Assembly: GCF_030651495.1 (NCBI RefSeq)
Contig: NZ_JAUSFI010000072.1
Span: 1 to 64,000 of the forward strand
Direction: 5' to 3'
From: Undibacterium sp.
GTDB lineage: Bacteria > Pseudomonadota > Gammaproteobacteria > Burkholderiales > Burkholderiaceae_D
DNA: 64,000 bases
Below are positions 33,088-41,177 of this stretch, piece by piece. The first letter of the stretch is position 1. Each line of letters opens with the position of its first letter. Below the pieces are notes generated by a model. It made no database searches and was not told the origin of the DNA. It saw nothing but the letters and a program-made list of their open reading frames with translations. Made by a program: the position numbers and the translations under genes.

Positions 33088-34791
33088 ATGCGTATCAACA
33101 CACCGGTGACCCAGATTGAATATATCTTCAGAGATGGCGAATCTATTGTCTCCACCACGGATCTCAACGGCAATATCAATTATGCCAACCCCTATTTCAT
33201 TGAAGCCAGCGGGTATGAAGAACAAGAGCTGATAGGCGCACCGCAAAACATCTTGCGCCATCCCGATATGCCAGCCGAAGCGTTCGCCGATATGTGGGCG
33301 ACCATCAAGAGCGGCCTGCCTTGGTCGGGCATGGTCAAGAACCGCCGCAAAAACGGTGACTATTACTGGGTGCTAGCCAACGTCACACCGGTCATCGAAA
33401 ACGGCAAACCCAGCGGTTACATGTCCGTCCGCAACAAGCCAGACCGGGAGCAAATCAAGCGGGCCGAGGCAATTTACCAGGAGCTGCGCAACGGCAATCC
33501 GCATCAGCTGCGCATACGCCAAGGCCGGGTGCTGGACAGCGGTGTAGGCAGTCAACTGGCCGCCTTCAAGAATCTGTCATTAGGCACACGCATCAAGCTC
33601 AATTTAGGTTTTACCGCTATCAGCACCCTACTGCTGGCGCTCGCCGCACTACTGCCTGAATTCGTCATTAGCTATCAATTGCAATCCTGGCTCTGCACGC
33701 TTGCGCTGAGCTCAACGGCCCTTACGCTACTGTTCTGGCGCTATTTGTATACCGCCATCGTCCACCCGGTAACGGCGGCAATCAAGATCAGCAGAACCAT
33801 GGCAGGCGGCGATCTCACCAGCAAGATAGAGAGTGAACGGGACGATGAAATCGGTCACTTATTGCGCTCATTACGTCAGCTCAATATCAATCTCTGCTCT
33901 ATCATTGGCGACGTTCGCAAAAATTTTGGCGAAATCAGCATGGCGACTCAGGAAATCGCCGATGGTAATATGGATTTATCCGGACGCACCGAATCGCAGG
34001 CATCGGCACTGGAGCAGACCGCTTCCAGCATGGAGCAACTGGCAGCAACCGTCGATCAAAACACCGACAATGCGATACACGCTCACAAAATGGCCAGCAA
34101 CGCCGCTACCGTCGCACAAAACGGCGGCAAGATCGTCGCCGAAGTGATCAGCACTATCAGCGAAATCAGCACTTCCTCGAAAAAAATCGTCGACATCATC
34201 AGCATCATCGACGGCATAGCGTTTCAGACCAATATCCTGGCACTGAACGCTGCAGTGGAAGCGGCGCGCGCCGGCGAACAGGGACGCGGCTTTGCCGTAG
34301 TGGCATCCGAAGTGCGTAGCCTGGCGCAACGCAGCGCTGCCGCGGCCAAAGAAATCACCGCACTGATCAAGCTTTCCGTGGAAAAAGTCGATGCTGGCAC
34401 CGTGCTGGCAGAGCGCTCCGGCAGCGCCATGACGGAAATTATTGCCTCCGTCAAACGCGTTACCGATACCATGAGCGAGATCGCCTCCGCCTCCACCGAA
34501 CAACGTGACGGCATTTCGCAAGTCAACAATGCTGTCACGCAGATGGATGAAGTCACGCAACAAAACGCCGCACTGGTAGAACAGGCCGCCGCAGCGGCAG
34601 CCTGTCTCAACGAACAAACCTTCAGGCTCACCAGGGCGATGGACATCTTTAAGTTGCAAAATAAGTTGCAAAATAAGTTGCAAAACCAGGCGCGCGCAAA
34701 ACCCGTGGCAACACGTGCCCCTTCCGGCAGCATTAGCACGCTAGCCAAGCGCCCCACACTGCTGGCAAACCCCCAGCGGCAACAGCGCTAG
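33088..34791 (+). CDS. PAS-domain methyl-accepting chemotaxis protein (Aer-like)
   Basis: N-terminal PAS ([31 protein letters not shown]), TM pair, HAMP, hairpin tip ([45 protein letters not shown]). Confidence 0.94.
   Translation: MRINTPVTQIEYIFRDGESIVSTTDLNGNINYANPYFIEASGYEEQELIGAPQNILRHPDMPAEAFADMWATIKSGLPWSGMVKNRRKNGDYYWVLANVTPVIENGKPSGYMSVRNKPDREQIKRAEAIYQELRNGNPHQLRIRQGRVLDSGVGSQLAAFKNLSLGTRIKLNLGFTAISTLLLALAALLPEFVISYQLQSWLCTLALSSTALTLLFWRYLYTAIVHPVTAAIKISRTMAGGDLTSKIESERDDEIGHLLRSLRQLNINLCSIIGDVRKNFGEISMATQEIADGNMDLSGRTESQASALEQTASSMEQLAATVDQNTDNAIHAHKMASNAATVAQNGGKIVAEVISTISEISTSSKKIVDIISIIDGIAFQTNILALNAAVEAARAGEQGRGFAVVASEVRSLAQRSAAAAKEITALIKLSVEKVDAGTVLAERSGSAMTEIIASVKRVTDTMSEIASASTEQRDGISQVNNAVTQMDEVTQQNAALVEQAAAAAACLNEQTFRLTRAMDIFKLQNKLQNKLQNQARAKPVATRAPSGSISTLAKRPTLLANPQRQQR
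34651..34686 (+). repeat. 12-bp tandem repeat in the MCP C-terminus (encodes [14 protein letters not shown])
   Basis: AAGTTGCAAAATAAGTTGCAAAATAAGTTGCAAAAC. Confidence 0.8.
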
Positions 34792-34996
34792 TCCTTCAGA
34801 CGGTCAGCGTCCAGGGCGATTATATGAAGGGAGATCACATTTAAAACGATTTTATTTTGCCAGGAAAAGACACAAAAAAGCACGAAAACATGCTGAACAA
34901 TACGCTCCCACTTTCGCCGGCAAGTGTTACCATGCCAGCCAAATCTGACTGACACAGCATGGCGTCAGCAACGCATATTTTTCGCCTGAGGCTAGC

Positions 34997-35731
34997 GTGG
35001 CAAATCAAAAAACCTTTTCCTCCGTAAGCGCTACTGAAGCGGTGCCCATCTATCAGCGCATCAAAGACTATCTACTCAAGGAAATCCAATCCGGCACCTG
35101 GAAAGAAGGCGAGGCCATCCCTTCTGAAGCCATGCTGGCAGAGCAATTTGGCGTCTCGCGCATGACCGTCAACCGTGCCGTGCGCGAACTCACCACCGAG
35201 CAAATCCTCAATCGCATCCAAGGTTCGGGGACTTATGTGGCGCAGCATAAATATCAGGCGACGCTGGTCGAGATCAAAAGTATCGCGGAAGAAATCCGCT
35301 CACGCGGGCATGTCCATAGGAGCGAGCTGCACCAGCTTAACGTCGTTGCGGCGAATGAGCTGATGGCAACACAGTTTCAAGTGGACCTTGCGTACCCCCT
35401 GTTCCATTCCATCATCGTCCATTTTGAAAATGATGTGGCGATACAGGTGGAAGACCGCTGGGTGAATTCGGCGCTGGCACCGGATTATCTGACGCAAAAT
35501 TTCTCTGCAATCACACCCAACGAATACCTGGTTGCGGTTGCTCCGCTACAAGGTGTCGATTACCGGATTGAGGCAGTGTTGCCGCCCAAAGCGATTGCCG
35601 ACATGCTGCATATTTCCAGTAAAGAAGCCTGCTTGGTATTGCACAGAAAAACGCTGTCGCAGGGACAAATCGCCACGATTGTGACGATGTGGCATCCGGG
35701 CAATCGTTATCAGTTTGCCGGCAGTTTTTGA
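34997..35731 (+). CDS. hutC: Histidine utilisation repressor (GntR/HutC family)
   Basis: wHTH PIYQRIKDYLLKEIQSGTWKEGEAIPSEAMLAEQFGVSRMTVNRAVREL plus UTRA domain; GTG start. Confidence 0.92.
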   Translation: MANQKTFSSVSATEAVPIYQRIKDYLLKEIQSGTWKEGEAIPSEAMLAEQFGVSRMTVNRAVRELTTEQILNRIQGSGTYVAQHKYQATLVEIKSIAEEIRSRGHVHRSELHQLNVVAANELMATQFQVDLAYPLFHSIIVHFENDVAIQVEDRWVNSALAPDYLTQNFSAITPNEYLVAVAPLQGVDYRIEAVLPPKAIADMLHISSKEACLVLHRKTLSQGQIATIVTMWHPGNRYQFAGSF

Positions 35732-35778
35732 GTCACCCTGATTAGTAACGCCGCCATTCGTGGCAATGGTTCTGCGCG

Positions 35779-36579
35779 CTATCTTTTTCTTGGTCCGGTC
35801 TGGTGAATTTGATGCACCACACTGCTTTTTGCGTCCGCCATCATGCTGGGGCGGCGCAAGACAGTAAAGGCGGCAAATTCCCATGAACGAAAACCCAGCA
35901 ACAGGGTAAACCCATCGCGTTCATCCACAGGCAAGCGCCTATCCTCCTGTTGCAGGCGCGCCAGCTCAGCCGCCAATTGCTGTATTTTTTGCAGCATTGC
36001 GGCCGCACTCGCGAGCGACAAACGGGCCGGTACGCACATCAAGGTTTCCCCCACACCATCAAACCGGCCATTAAAATAATCGGTCACGACAAATTCTCTA
36101 AAGTACTCTTGCACCGGGCCGTCAGCGCGCCAGTGAAAGGCACTGGAAACCCGCAGACGGTAACGGTTCATCGGTTTTAACTCAATGAACTCCAGCTTAT
36201 CGAGTTCAATCAGACCAAGAATACACTCGGCCTCAGACAAATCGTAGGTCTCAATAATTTGTTCCAGCGTCCAATGGCCAAGGCAGCAAATGGCCACCAG
36301 CAGCAGCTTCGGATTGGCCATCACCGAACGCTCCTGCGCTAAAGTCAGGGTATCGGCGTGCGGCGTCACATCGGCAGCCTGACGCAGTACATCCTCCATC
36401 GCCACCCCTGCCGCCTTGCAAATCTGCGCCAGGCGCGACAAGGACATGTCTTTTTGCCCGAACATGCGCTTCACGCTAGATTCACTCATCGCTATGCGCT
36501 CGGCCAAGGCTTTGTAAGTTATCCCGGCACGGCGCAATTCGGTACGCAGCACCTGCAACACCAATTCAGGTGAACTCAT
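35779..36579 (-). CDS. XRE-family (HTH) transcriptional regulator
   Basis: ELRRAGITYKALAERIAMSESSVKRMFGQKDMSLSRLAQICKAAGVAMEDVL. Confidence 0.88.
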   Translation of the reverse strand: MSSPELVLQVLRTELRRAGITYKALAERIAMSESSVKRMFGQKDMSLSRLAQICKAAGVAMEDVLRQAADVTPHADTLTLAQERSVMANPKLLLVAICCLGHWTLEQIIETYDLSEAECILGLIELDKLEFIELKPMNRYRLRVSSAFHWRADGPVQEYFREFVVTDYFNGRFDGVGETLMCVPARLSLASAAAMLQKIQQLAAELARLQQEDRRLPVDERDGFTLLLGFRSWEFAAFTVLRRPSMMADAKSSVVHQIHQTGPRKR

Positions 36580-36641
36580 ATGCGCATCCTCTATTCAAAA
36601 TGAATGAAGTAAAACCGATATGAACAGGCAAGTTCATGACA

Positions 36642-37088
36642 TCATGAGGTTAAAAAATTCACATTCGGGAATTTTTCGAGAAATGCCTCAGGCATCGCCA
36701 CCACGCGTTTTTGCTGGTAACTATAAAAAACAAAACCCGATTTTGCCATCGCTATCAAAGCCTGGTCGGCAGGACGCGTGATGCGAAAAGTAATATCGCC
36801 GCCATACGCATTGAAATCCATCACGCCCACTTCAAACAATAACTGATCACGCGCATGCGCTTCAGTTTTATAGGTGGTGGCCAGATCGGTGACGATGATA
36901 CCGATACCGTCGTTTTCGGTTTCACGTATGCCGAACTCAAACAAAAATCGCGCCCGTGCCTCAGAGATCATCGAAATCATCGAATCATTACCCAAATGAT
37001 TCGCACCATTAATATCGGTGACGCGCACGGTGAGCTGGGTTGAATAGTAATATTGCTGCTCGGGAAACTGAAGACTAAGTCTGGCCAT
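36642..37088 (-). CDS. Acyl-CoA thioesterase (hotdog fold, 4HBT-like)
   Basis: YYYSTQLTVRVTDINGANHLGNDSMISMISEARARFLFEFG. Confidence 0.82.
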   Translation of the reverse strand: MARLSLQFPEQQYYYSTQLTVRVTDINGANHLGNDSMISMISEARARFLFEFGIRETENDGIGIIVTDLATTYKTEAHARDQLLFEVGVMDFNAYGGDITFRITRPADQALIAMAKSGFVFYSYQQKRVVAMPEAFLEKFPNVNFLTS

Positions 37089-37242
37089 AATAATTTTCTA
37101 AAATCTAAGGTAAAAAAATAAGGTAAAAATGTACCGCAATACGGGGTTAAGAATGACTTTACATTGTAGCGCAGACTAATAACGCAGTTAGCGTACAATT
37201 TGGCTCTACCGTACAGCAAGTACATTGCAGAAAAGTTTGTCT

Positions 37243-37821
37243 ATGCTCAAATCGTTTTATGCCAGCCCCATGGCACTGCTGGTCGTCACGCTGGCACTCT
37301 TGTCGGCTTGTTCCAGCACCAAATCGAACGTTTATAAATATGAAGAATTCGGCTCAACCAACGTTTTCTCTCATTCCTTCGCCGGATCGGATAAAGCCTC
37401 GTGCGAAGCGGCCAGACGTGCACTGCTGAGTCAGGGTTATATCATCAGCGAATTCAATGCTTCATTTGTCAAGGGACGCAAAAAATTCCAGCCCGAAAGC
37501 GATATTCATGTCGAAATAGAGTTTAGTGTAGTCTGCGCGAAGGACAGCAAAGGCAGCAATAGCACGACCGTATTTGCCAATGCGGTTCGTGACCGCTACT
37601 CACTCAAAAAGAGCAGTAATTCCGCCAGCATCGGGGTCGGCGGAGTCGGATCGGTCTCCCTGCCGTTTGGCGCCAGTGACGATTCGCTGGTCAAAGTGGC
37701 CAGCGAGACCATCCCGACGGGGCGGTTATATGATCGATTCTTTGAATTGGTAGAACGCTATCTCGATGACTCTTCAGTCATTATCGAAGAAGAGCCAGAA
37801 AATAAAAAAGCGTTGGAATAA
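37243..37821 (+). CDS. DUF2242-like lipoprotein
   Basis: Lipobox LLSACSS; start chosen at MLKSFYA. Confidence 0.75.
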   Translation: MLKSFYASPMALLVVTLALLSACSSTKSNVYKYEEFGSTNVFSHSFAGSDKASCEAARRALLSQGYIISEFNASFVKGRKKFQPESDIHVEIEFSVVCAKDSKGSNSTTVFANAVRDRYSLKKSSNSASIGVGGVGSVSLPFGASDDSLVKVASETIPTGRLYDRFFELVERYLDDSSVIIEEEPENKKALE

Positions 37822-37902
37822 CCCGCCTCCGAAATAAAGCGACGATGGCAAACTTGCTTCAAAAACGGCATCGGAGCAATATTACCGTGAACGTCACAGC
37901 AA

Positions 37903-38730
37903 TTAAGCTGCTTGCTCCAGCCTGACCGGTGTCGCTGCGATGGCATTGAGTTGATCGACGATATCCTGATCAGGCTGCATGGCACGTGCCGGAGGGATCA
38001 CCAGCGTGGTGATTTGCTGTAGTGACGCCGCCGGCAAATCTTTCAGCAAGATAGTATCCATACGCGTCTGTTCTAACGGATGGGTCGCGGCTTCGTACAG
38101 GATCACCGGATGATCGAGTGGATAATCACGCGCCAGCTTATTCACCAGTATTTGCAAGCGCGCCGGGTTGGTATCAAAACGTTTTAGGCTCAGCTCACCG
38201 GCCAGGCCAGGTTGCCACAAGATCAGCAAGGCAGTCGGATCGATCTTGCGTTGGTAAATCATGAACTGGGTAGTCTCCATCGATTGCGCGCCAAACTGGG
38301 CGGGATCAATACCCAGATCGGCGACCAGGCAATCTTCGGCCGAAATACCCGGCTCCATTTGGGCGCTATAGCCTTCGGCACGGGCTTCAAGAATCGCCAT
38401 ATGACCGACACAGGCAAAGACTCCAGGGTGTCCGTAAAAAGCTGCACACACCGTTTTACCGGCGCGCACTTGAGCCAGAATAGTATCAACCATACGGCGA
38501 TACGTATCGCGCCGGCTTTTACCCTCGACATCGCAATCGCTGTAGTAACCCAGTAGGCAAATGTATTCTTTAGCGATACCTTGCAACCATTTGCGTGCAA
38601 AGATATTCGGCACCGCCGCGATCACCACATCCGAAGTTTCGATATAACTTTGCGCTATCGGCGTCAGTTGCCCCGCCATGCGCATGCCCGTACCGACACA
38701 GATCAATTTACCTTGTTTTTTATTTATCAT
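37903..38730 (-). CDS. SonM-like peptide alpha-N-methyltransferase (tetrapyrrole methylase fold; split-borosin type)
   Basis: GKLICVGTGMRMAGQLTPIAQSYIETSDVVIAAVPN..; SRRDTYRRMVDTILAQVRAGKTVCAAFYGHPGVFACVGHMAILEARAEGYSAQMEPGISAEDCLVADLGIDPAQFGAQSMETTQFM; same-strand partner short peptide upstream. Confidence 0.85.
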   Translation of the reverse strand: MINKKQGKLICVGTGMRMAGQLTPIAQSYIETSDVVIAAVPNIFARKWLQGIAKEYICLLGYYSDCDVEGKSRRDTYRRMVDTILAQVRAGKTVCAAFYGHPGVFACVGHMAILEARAEGYSAQMEPGISAEDCLVADLGIDPAQFGAQSMETTQFMIYQRKIDPTALLILWQPGLAGELSLKRFDTNPARLQILVNKLARDYPLDHPVILYEAATHPLEQTRMDTILLKDLPAASLQQITTLVIPPARAMQPDQDIVDQLNAIAATPVRLEQAA

Positions 38731-38771
38731 TTTATCTGACTGATGGAAGTGAAAACGGATTATTGAACGGA

Positions 38772-40523
38772 TTATTGAAATACCGAGACGCGATTGCGCC
38801 CTTCATTTTTAGAGAAATACAGGGCTTTATCGGCTGCCGCCAAGGTATCTTCAAAGCTGAGCAAACCTTGAATACCGCGGCTGGCGATGCCGAAACTGGC
38901 AGAAAGCGGGAAGTGAAAACCGCAGGGAGAAGTATCAATCGAGGCAACCGCAGCGCGACAGCACTCAGTCAAGGCCAACACTTCTGCAGCGCTGGAGCCG
39001 TGCATGCAGATGCCAAACTCTTCGCCACCAAGACGCCCCAGCATAGTCGTTTTACTTAGCTGCGATTTGACGGTGGCGCTAACGGTTTTAAGCACCCAAT
39101 CGCCCACCGCATGACCAAAAGTATCGTTAATATTTTTAAACTTATCCATATCAAACAACACCACGCTCACTGTAGTGCTGGCACTGTTGAATAATTGCGT
39201 CGAGACCGCCATAAAATGCGCCCGATTATAAACCTGAGTCAGCCCATCTATCTGCGATGAAGTGCGGAATAAATTCTTTTGCTGCAAAGTCCTGATCAGC
39301 CATGCCGCAAGTATGCTCAGCAGAATTGCAGCCAGGGCAATGAGCAACAGCAAACGCTCTTTGTTGCGTTGTTGCAGCTTCTTTTCTACCGTCAGTATCT
39401 TGTTTTTTTGTTCCAGCAAAGTCAATTGATTGGCCTTATCCTGCGTATCAAATTTCACGCGCTGATACGCCAGATTTTTTTGCAATTGATCGTCCAGCAC
39501 ATCCTTTTTTAGGGCCAGATTGATGTCGTAGTATTCCAGAGCGCTGGTCAACTGACCTTGTGCCCGTTTAATTGCCGCCATGGTTTCGCTGGATTTTTCC
39601 ATGAGATGAACCACGTGCTCAGATTTTGCGCGCTGGAAAGCTTGCAGACCGTAGTGCTCGGCAAGCGTCAGATGGTCTGCTGTCAAATAAGCGCGGGCGA
39701 TGGCTTCTTCCAGTTGTGTGACGTAATCTGAGTTTTGATTTGTTTCTGAAAATTCATGCAGCAGGGGTAAACCCGCTTTGATGCCTTGTTCACCCCGTCC
39801 GGTATCAATCAAATCGACTGTCGCCAAACTTTTTACAATCAAGCTAATCACTTTTCGGTTGCTTGCATCACAGGTTCGTGTTGCTTCGCTAAGCAAGGAT
39901 TGCGCTTTTTGGCTATCCCCGCGCAAAAAACCAATCTCGATACGATTGGCCAGGCCATAGCACTTTGAAAGTGTATTGACTGCATTTCCCTCTAGCGCAT
40001 ACATGCGATCCGCATAAGTCATGGCTTCATCGTAGGCATGCAAGGAATTAAGCAGAGTAATCGCTGCCTGCAATGTTGTTACTTTCGAGCCCAATTCGAC
40101 CAGATTTGGCAATAACACGATGCTCTGGTTCATTGCCTTTAAAGCACTGGCATGATCGCCAAGAAGAGTATATCCATCGGACAATTGATATAAAAATTTG
40201 ACACGAAATTCTGGATCGTTCACTTTATCGATAAATGATTCAACCAGGCTGACGCTCTCTTTATGCTTTCCCATAAAACTAAGGGAAAGCGCAGAAATAA
40301 AGTAATATCGTCCTCTTTGTTTTTCATTAAATGTTGGTTGAAGCACATGCAATTTTGTAAGTACATCAATTGACTTTTCCGGAGCAGAATTTAGATATTG
40401 GGATGATAGGTCAAGTAATGCATCAACATCGTCTTGCTTTTCAAGAGCGAGGCAAGGCGAAATGCCCATTCCTGTGAGTAGCAGTATGGGCAATATAAAT
40501 CTCAAAATAGTCTGAGACATCAC
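38772..40523 (-). CDS. TPR - transmembrane - GGDEF protein (diguanylate cyclase)
   Basis: Signal peptide, TPR-like helices, TM LLLLIALAAILLSILAAWLI, DGLTQVYNR and GRLGGEEFGICMHG. Confidence 0.9.
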   Translation of the reverse strand: MMSQTILRFILPILLLTGMGISPCLALEKQDDVDALLDLSSQYLNSAPEKSIDVLTKLHVLQPTFNEKQRGRYYFISALSLSFMGKHKESVSLVESFIDKVNDPEFRVKFLYQLSDGYTLLGDHASALKAMNQSIVLLPNLVELGSKVTTLQAAITLLNSLHAYDEAMTYADRMYALEGNAVNTLSKCYGLANRIEIGFLRGDSQKAQSLLSEATRTCDASNRKVISLIVKSLATVDLIDTGRGEQGIKAGLPLLHEFSETNQNSDYVTQLEEAIARAYLTADHLTLAEHYGLQAFQRAKSEHVVHLMEKSSETMAAIKRAQGQLTSALEYYDINLALKKDVLDDQLQKNLAYQRVKFDTQDKANQLTLLEQKNKILTVEKKLQQRNKERLLLLIALAAILLSILAAWLIRTLQQKNLFRTSSQIDGLTQVYNRAHFMAVSTQLFNSASTTVSVVLFDMDKFKNINDTFGHAVGDWVLKTVSATVKSQLSKTTMLGRLGGEEFGICMHGSSAAEVLALTECCRAAVASIDTSPCGFHFPLSASFGIASRGIQGLLSFEDTLAAADKALYFSKNEGRNRVSVFQ

Positions 40524-40545
40524 AATAACGATTAGTTATCGTGAT
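40519..40545 (-). other. Stem-loop between precursor gene and GGDEF gene
   Basis: Minus strand ATCACGATAAC-TAATC-GTTATTGTGAT; 11-bp stem with one G-U pair, spans the GGDEF gene's start codon, no U tract. Confidence 0.6.
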
Positions 40546-40548
40546 TAT

Positions 40549-40764
40549 CTAAAATGTAGCGATGTTTACCAAAATAGATGGAAGTGCATCCTCATTGATA
40601 CCAACCAGAGCCGCCACCTTCTTTTTATCCCCAGACATCAAGGCAGCCTGCTCATCAGCAGTCAATCCAAATGCCGTCATTGCCGCAGTAGGGTCTTTGG
40701 CATGCGCTTCACGGGCTGCCGCATCTTTATCGAGGGCGTTGAGGTAATCTAATAATTTTGACAT
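40549..40764 (-). CDS. Candidate split-borosin precursor peptide, 71 aa
   Basis: MSKLLDYLNALDKDAAAREAHAKDPTAAMTAFGLTADEQAALMSGDKKKVAALVGINEDALPSILVNIATF: helical LigA-like/borosin-binding-like N-terminal part and hydrophobic C-terminal tail; 25 nt upstream of the GGDEF gene in a cluster with the methyltransferase. Confidence 0.8.
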   Translation of the reverse strand: MSKLLDYLNALDKDAAAREAHAKDPTAAMTAFGLTADEQAALMSGDKKKVAALVGINEDALPSILVNIATF

Positions 40765-40947
40765 TTTTTTCACTTTACTTGTAAACGTAAATTAATTGTA
40801 ACCAAATGCAACTAATGATTTTAGTGTATTTCCCATGTATCAGGAGAAATATTCTCTAGCCTAAAATGATCATGCAGGAATAATGAATGCCCCCAATGAT
40901 CCGATAGGAGATACCAATCCGTATCAGTTTGTTGATATCTAGTGAAC

Positions 40948-41133
40948 TTACTCATTGCCCTTGTTCAAGGCTTGATCGGGCAAGCCCAGATCGATGCCAT
41001 CCGTATCCGCTAACTCGCGCAAAGTGCCGACGCGCCCGACGAAGGGGCTGCGCTCGCTCCAGCCGTCCTGCCGTGCCGGTACCAGCCAATAGCCATCCTC
41101 GTCGCGTGCGATCCAGTAGCGCGGTTGCTGCAT
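40948..41133 (-). CDS. Small hypothetical protein (61 aa)
   Basis: MQQPRYWIARDEDGYWLVPARQDGWSERSPFVGRVGTLRELADTDGIDLGLPDQALNKGNE; plausible protein-like composition. Confidence 0.55.
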   Translation of the reverse strand: MQQPRYWIARDEDGYWLVPARQDGWSERSPFVGRVGTLRELADTDGIDLGLPDQALNKGNE

Positions 41134-41177
41134 ATATTCGTAGAGTGTGATCACTGCATCTCCGGTAGTAAAATAAG

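Noticed and set aside
33976-34683. 235-aa antisense ORF inside the chemoreceptor gene
   Set aside because: Shadow ORF opposite the repetitive coiled-coil coding sequence; His/Cys/Gly-rich with no domain logic.
37903-38730. Annotation as an ordinary cobalamin/sirohaem/RsmI tetrapyrrole methylase
   Set aside because: No cobalamin or sirohaem genes nearby; motifs and the adjacent short peptide fit the SonM-like peptide methyltransferase group better, although a search is needed to prove it.
40880-40939. 19-codon ORF MNAPNDPIGDTNPYQFVDI resembling an RHS-repeat C-terminal remnant (DPIG..NxYxFV)
   Set aside because: Too short to support; no other RHS sequence nearby and the resemblance could be chance.
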